Assembly (NCBI GenBank): GCA_027186245.1
Contig: CP114499.1
Location: 6,701,001 to 6,765,000, forward strand
Direction of reading: 5' to 3'
DNA length: 64,000 nucleotides
Source of the DNA: Coriaria nepalensis
Lineage: Eukaryota > Streptophyta > Magnoliopsida > Cucurbitales > Coriariaceae
The translations under genes were made by a program, and so were the position numbers. Shown here piece by piece: positions 61,001-64,000 of the stretch (within the stretch, counting starts at the first letter, position 1; every line of letters begins with the position of its first letter). Below the pieces are notes generated by a model. The model was given only the letters and a program-made list of their open reading frames with translations, made no database searches and was not told where the DNA came from.

Positions 61001-61554
61001 TGATGAATAGCCATTATTATGACCTCAAAATAGAGGTGACGAGTAGTATTATCGTGTAACAGAATTGAATCAGAAGACATAGGACCAAACATTTTGACCC
61101 ATCCATTCATTCTGTCAAAGTACATTTTTAATGTGTTCCAATTTACCAATCCAATAATGTAATTCCAGTAACTCAAAGAACATAATTTTGTCAATTTCCG
61201 GTCAGAGTAATATCGATCACAAATTCACCTCTACAACACAGCTTAGATTCAGCTCACCATCAAAATCCAAAAGCACTGCACGACCCATAGAAAGAATTTT
61301 CCCAATCTAAGAAAATAAGACCAGACCCCTACAGAAATCGAAGCCAGAAACCCCCTAAAATCATAGTAATTTAAGAAACGCAGATGAAGAAATCAGATTA
61401 GAGTACCGTTTCTCAGTCCGATGCTGGACTCTTCCGTGTTTATGTTGTAGAGAACACCTTCGTATCTGATCTCACTCTTCGAAGTCAAGCTTATCAAACT
61501 TCCTATATACGAATCGGCCGCAGAACTTGATCGAGAAGCGGCCTCAGACGCCAT
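58094..61554 (-). CDS. DCP5: DCP5/RAP55 (LSM14-family) decapping and P-body protein
   Basis: Spliced, 676 residues. Exons from the start: 61407-61554, 60780-60880, 60424-60498, 59158-60345, 58847-58915, 58546-58746, 58321-58431, 58094-58231; all GT-AG and in phase. The LSm14 domain lies at about 15-83 ([51 protein letters not shown]). A long Pro/Gln/Ser-rich disordered region is encoded by exon 4 and includes 12 copies of an SSLQQPMP octapeptide at about residues 209-304. The FDF box follows ([17 protein letters not shown], about 538-554), then an FFD box ([12 protein letters not shown], about 595-606), the TFG box (TFGDF, about 632) and a terminal RGG/RGRG tract. In Arabidopsis DCP5 binds DCP1, promotes mRNA decapping and translational repression in P-bodies, and forms condensates through its disordered regions. 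The core is well conserved; the octapeptide expansion is the unusual part. Confidence 0.97.
59758..60045 (-). repeat. 24-bp minisatellite inside DCP5 exon 4 (12 copies)
   Basis: Twelve head-to-tail units of GGCTGCTGCAGTGAAGAAGG plus CATT (plus-strand sense). Variants are GAAG at one position and GATGG at another. Because the period is a multiple of three and lacks stops, the array stays in frame and encodes PSSLQQPM repeats. It also leaves several other frames open, which produces spurious Ala/Lys-rich and Cys-rich shadow frames. Confidence 0.97.
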
Positions 61555-61777
61555 AATCTACGAAACCAAGCAAAAACGGACAGAAAGAAAGGGGGAGCGA
61601 GAGAGTAGGGTTTAGATTCGGGGGAGAGAGCCTTTCTGATTATCGGCTTCGTGTTTGGGAAATTAGGCAAATGGTGGGACCCAATTTTCTGCGTTGTTGG
61701 TGAACTTATGGGTTTGACGATTGCCAATGAGTGAGTGCCACGGCAACAACACACTGGGCTTGCTGGTCTTATAGTCC

Positions 61778-61840
<63 letters not shown>

Positions 61841-62016
61841 CAGAAAGTCATGAGATAATCAACCTATTTCATTTATAAATGAATTTTTGGAGTGTACAAA
61901 ATTTAAACAAATAAAAGAAACAAAATTTTAACTTACTTTAAATTTTGTAAATACTATTCGGATAAAGACTGGTCGAATTTATAAATCATTTTCATGATCT
62001 AATGGAACCCATCTTA

Positions 62017-62047
<31 letters not shown>

Positions 62048-64000
62048 TTAGTTCAACTAGCCTTTTTTGTATTTTTCTAAATTTTTTAAAATTTTGAATT
62101 TAACAAATTACTAGAGTACCCTAAATGAATTTACTTTTTAAAAAGTAAAAAATAAATAAATAAAAAATTGATTGTGTCTTCTGACGATTAAGCCCTCTAC
62201 GTTTGCAACCATTGTAGGTAGGTTCGATTTCGTTTATGAGTTTTGATTTCTTTTTTAATCTTTCGGTAGATTAGGCGTTCTTGAGTATGACAGCCACGGA
62301 TTTCACATAAGGCATTCTTAAATTTAACAGATACAACATTCTGAGATGAAAAATAAAGAGAAGTGGTTGCAAAATATAGAGCCGCCGGAGGCGGCCGCAA
62401 ACAACTCGAAGTGTTCGAAATCCATTCCTAAAATAATGGATGAAGGTTTATCTAATTCGTCAGTATGAGTATTTCTTTTTCACCCAACTAATCTTTAAAG
62501 TTTAGAAATTAAAGTTTTTTTGTCGATAGTATCATATTGTGAATGATTATGTAATTAGAATTTTGTTTGAGAATGATTTTACCGAAATTAGTTAGATTTT
62601 GATGATGAAATTAGTTAGGTTTTGATTTGTGATGTGTGAGTCTTGATTACTGATTTTTCGATCTATCATTAATAAATTTAGGTGTAGTATGTATGGTCAA
62701 TTGAGTTGTTTATATAATGCATGAGAAGTGTTTAATGAATTGTATAAAACAGATGTGGTTTATTGGAGTTCGATTATTTCATATTTTAATGAGAATTGGG
62801 ATGTAATATGAAACTACTCATATTGCGAATGATTGAAATTGGATTAGTATGATTTCATATTGTTCCAAAAATTACTTTAGTATTTTACTCAAATTGACCT
62901 ATCTTTTTAGATTTTTTAAGGAAAGAACGTCCAAATACGAAGCTATAGGCAATGAGTGATTTCAAATCGAAATGTCTTACCAACCGTTGTAAAGTCCTTC
63001 CAATAACCGTTGCAAATCATATTACCTAAATGTTATACATAGAACCACAAAAATTAAATATTTCATTATTTTACCATAAATTTTGATCTTTTTATCATTA
63101 TTTGATGTCTAAACATTATATTTGGAATCAAAATATTGGATCTCTCACAAAAAAAAACATAAATGTCCAATATTTATATAAATCTAAAACTTTTTTATAA
63201 AATAGACATTTTATTATAACTTTTTTTTAAAGTAGGCTATTATAAAATAAAATATTAAGTTAGACCTTAAAACTCTTTTTCAATTTTGGCCCAATAACAA
63301 ATAGGCCCAAAAAATAAGAGTTGTTGTATAATCGAAGAGGTATCAGTTACCTCACAAGTCTAAGGAGAAAAAAAAACCTAACAAGTTAGAGATAGAAATC
63401 CAAAACAGACCAAAAGAAAAAGACATCTGGATGAGAAGGAGTTGGGTTAGGGGAAAGATAGGAGGCATAGAGCTCTATGAGCTATGAGGAGTGATGTAAA
63501 GGTGTTTTTGTGAACATGATACACTTGTTGAATCGTTTAGGTGGTATTGTAGTAGAAAGAACACATTATTCTACACTTTGTGTAAGAGACTTTTATAAAC
63601 ACCTTAATAAGGGAGAATGACTCATAAAAGTAAATATATATGAACATAAGGTTAACACTTTGTAAGAATGCCCTAATACAGGTTAACACTTTTAGGTAAA
63701 ATATGCTCATTAAGAGAATGCCCTAATACATGTTATGGTATATCCCGAATTGTAATTTGTAAGAATAGCCCTTCTTTTTCAACCCAAAATGTAAAACAAA
63801 AACACTTCAATAAAGAATCCTCTATTCCTACATCATATGTTAATGTACTCCTTAGAGAGAGACTGAAGAAAGGTCATGAAATAACTTTAAAATATGTATT
63901 ATAATATAAAATATTTTACCTCACTTTTCTCTCACTATTATGACACACACTCGCGCAGTCACGTGTAGGAAATTAAGAATGCAAATTTGAAATTGCCCGT
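61555..64000. other. DCP5 promoter side and AT-rich flank
   Basis: No gene recognised. An (AT)n tract at about 61781-61809 runs into a T run of about 30 (61809-61838), and another (AT)n tract lies near 62029-62049. GAATGCCCTAATACA is repeated near 63666 and 63716. Open frames are short and without domains. Confidence 0.55.

Noticed and set aside
1..64000. tRNA, rRNA, known miRNA precursors and endogenous viral genes
   Set aside because: I looked for tRNA T-arm motifs (GGTTCRANNCC with a matching acceptor), common conserved plant miRNA sequences and viral replicase or coat-type frames on both strands and found none. A covariance-model scan (tRNAscan-SE, Infernal) would settle the RNA part.

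Overview
This is eukaryotic plant nuclear DNA, almost certainly from a dicot. It is AT-rich, its genes carry GT-AG introns, and it holds microsatellites and LTR-retrotransposon remnants. Twelve protein genes can be supported, and all of them are recognisable land-plant families. Spliced models were built by hand from open frames, splice sites and phase continuity, and every model closes in frame.

Layout. 0-10 kb: a RAV/TEMPRANILLO AP2-B3 repressor on the minus strand, then AT-rich intergenic DNA with TE debris. 10-17 kb: an intronless GATL glycosyltransferase and the thylakoid kinase STN7 (10 exons, with a 630-bp solo LTR in intron 4), both on the plus strand. 20-30 kb: a 47-residue DVL/RTFL peptide gene (+), a decayed Ty3/gypsy gag fragment, the DNA-damage NAC factor SOG1 (-) and a nepenthesin-type aspartic protease (-). 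33-34 kb: a CYC/TB1-class TCP factor of the TCP12/BRC2 type (+). 35-42 kb: a nested transposon cluster, in which a rearranged gypsy element (-) carries a hAT-like insertion in one LTR and a solo-LTR-like insertion in its integrase. 44-62 kb: a YJU2/CWC16-family splicing factor (-), a CLE12-like peptide gene (+), CHUP1 (-), a plastid SLH-type membrane protein (-) and the P-body decapping factor DCP5 (-).

How the genes relate. There are no operons here. From memory of Arabidopsis locus numbers, though, the gene set matches the duplicated blocks around At1g25500-25700, At1g68795-68840 and At3g25680-25730. The window therefore looks like a little-fractionated ancestral block. It mixes developmental regulators (RAV/TEM, RTFL, TCP12, CLE12), chloroplast acclimation genes (STN7, CHUP1) and RNA or genome maintenance genes (SOG1, CWC16, DCP5).

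I found no new enzymatic or defence system, CRISPR array, tRNA, rRNA or endogenous virus. The most notable sequence-level items are the 12-copy 24-bp minisatellite inside DCP5, the AUG-only first coding exon of the CWC16 gene, a 32-bp perfect palindrome downstream of SOG1, and the datable nested insertions.
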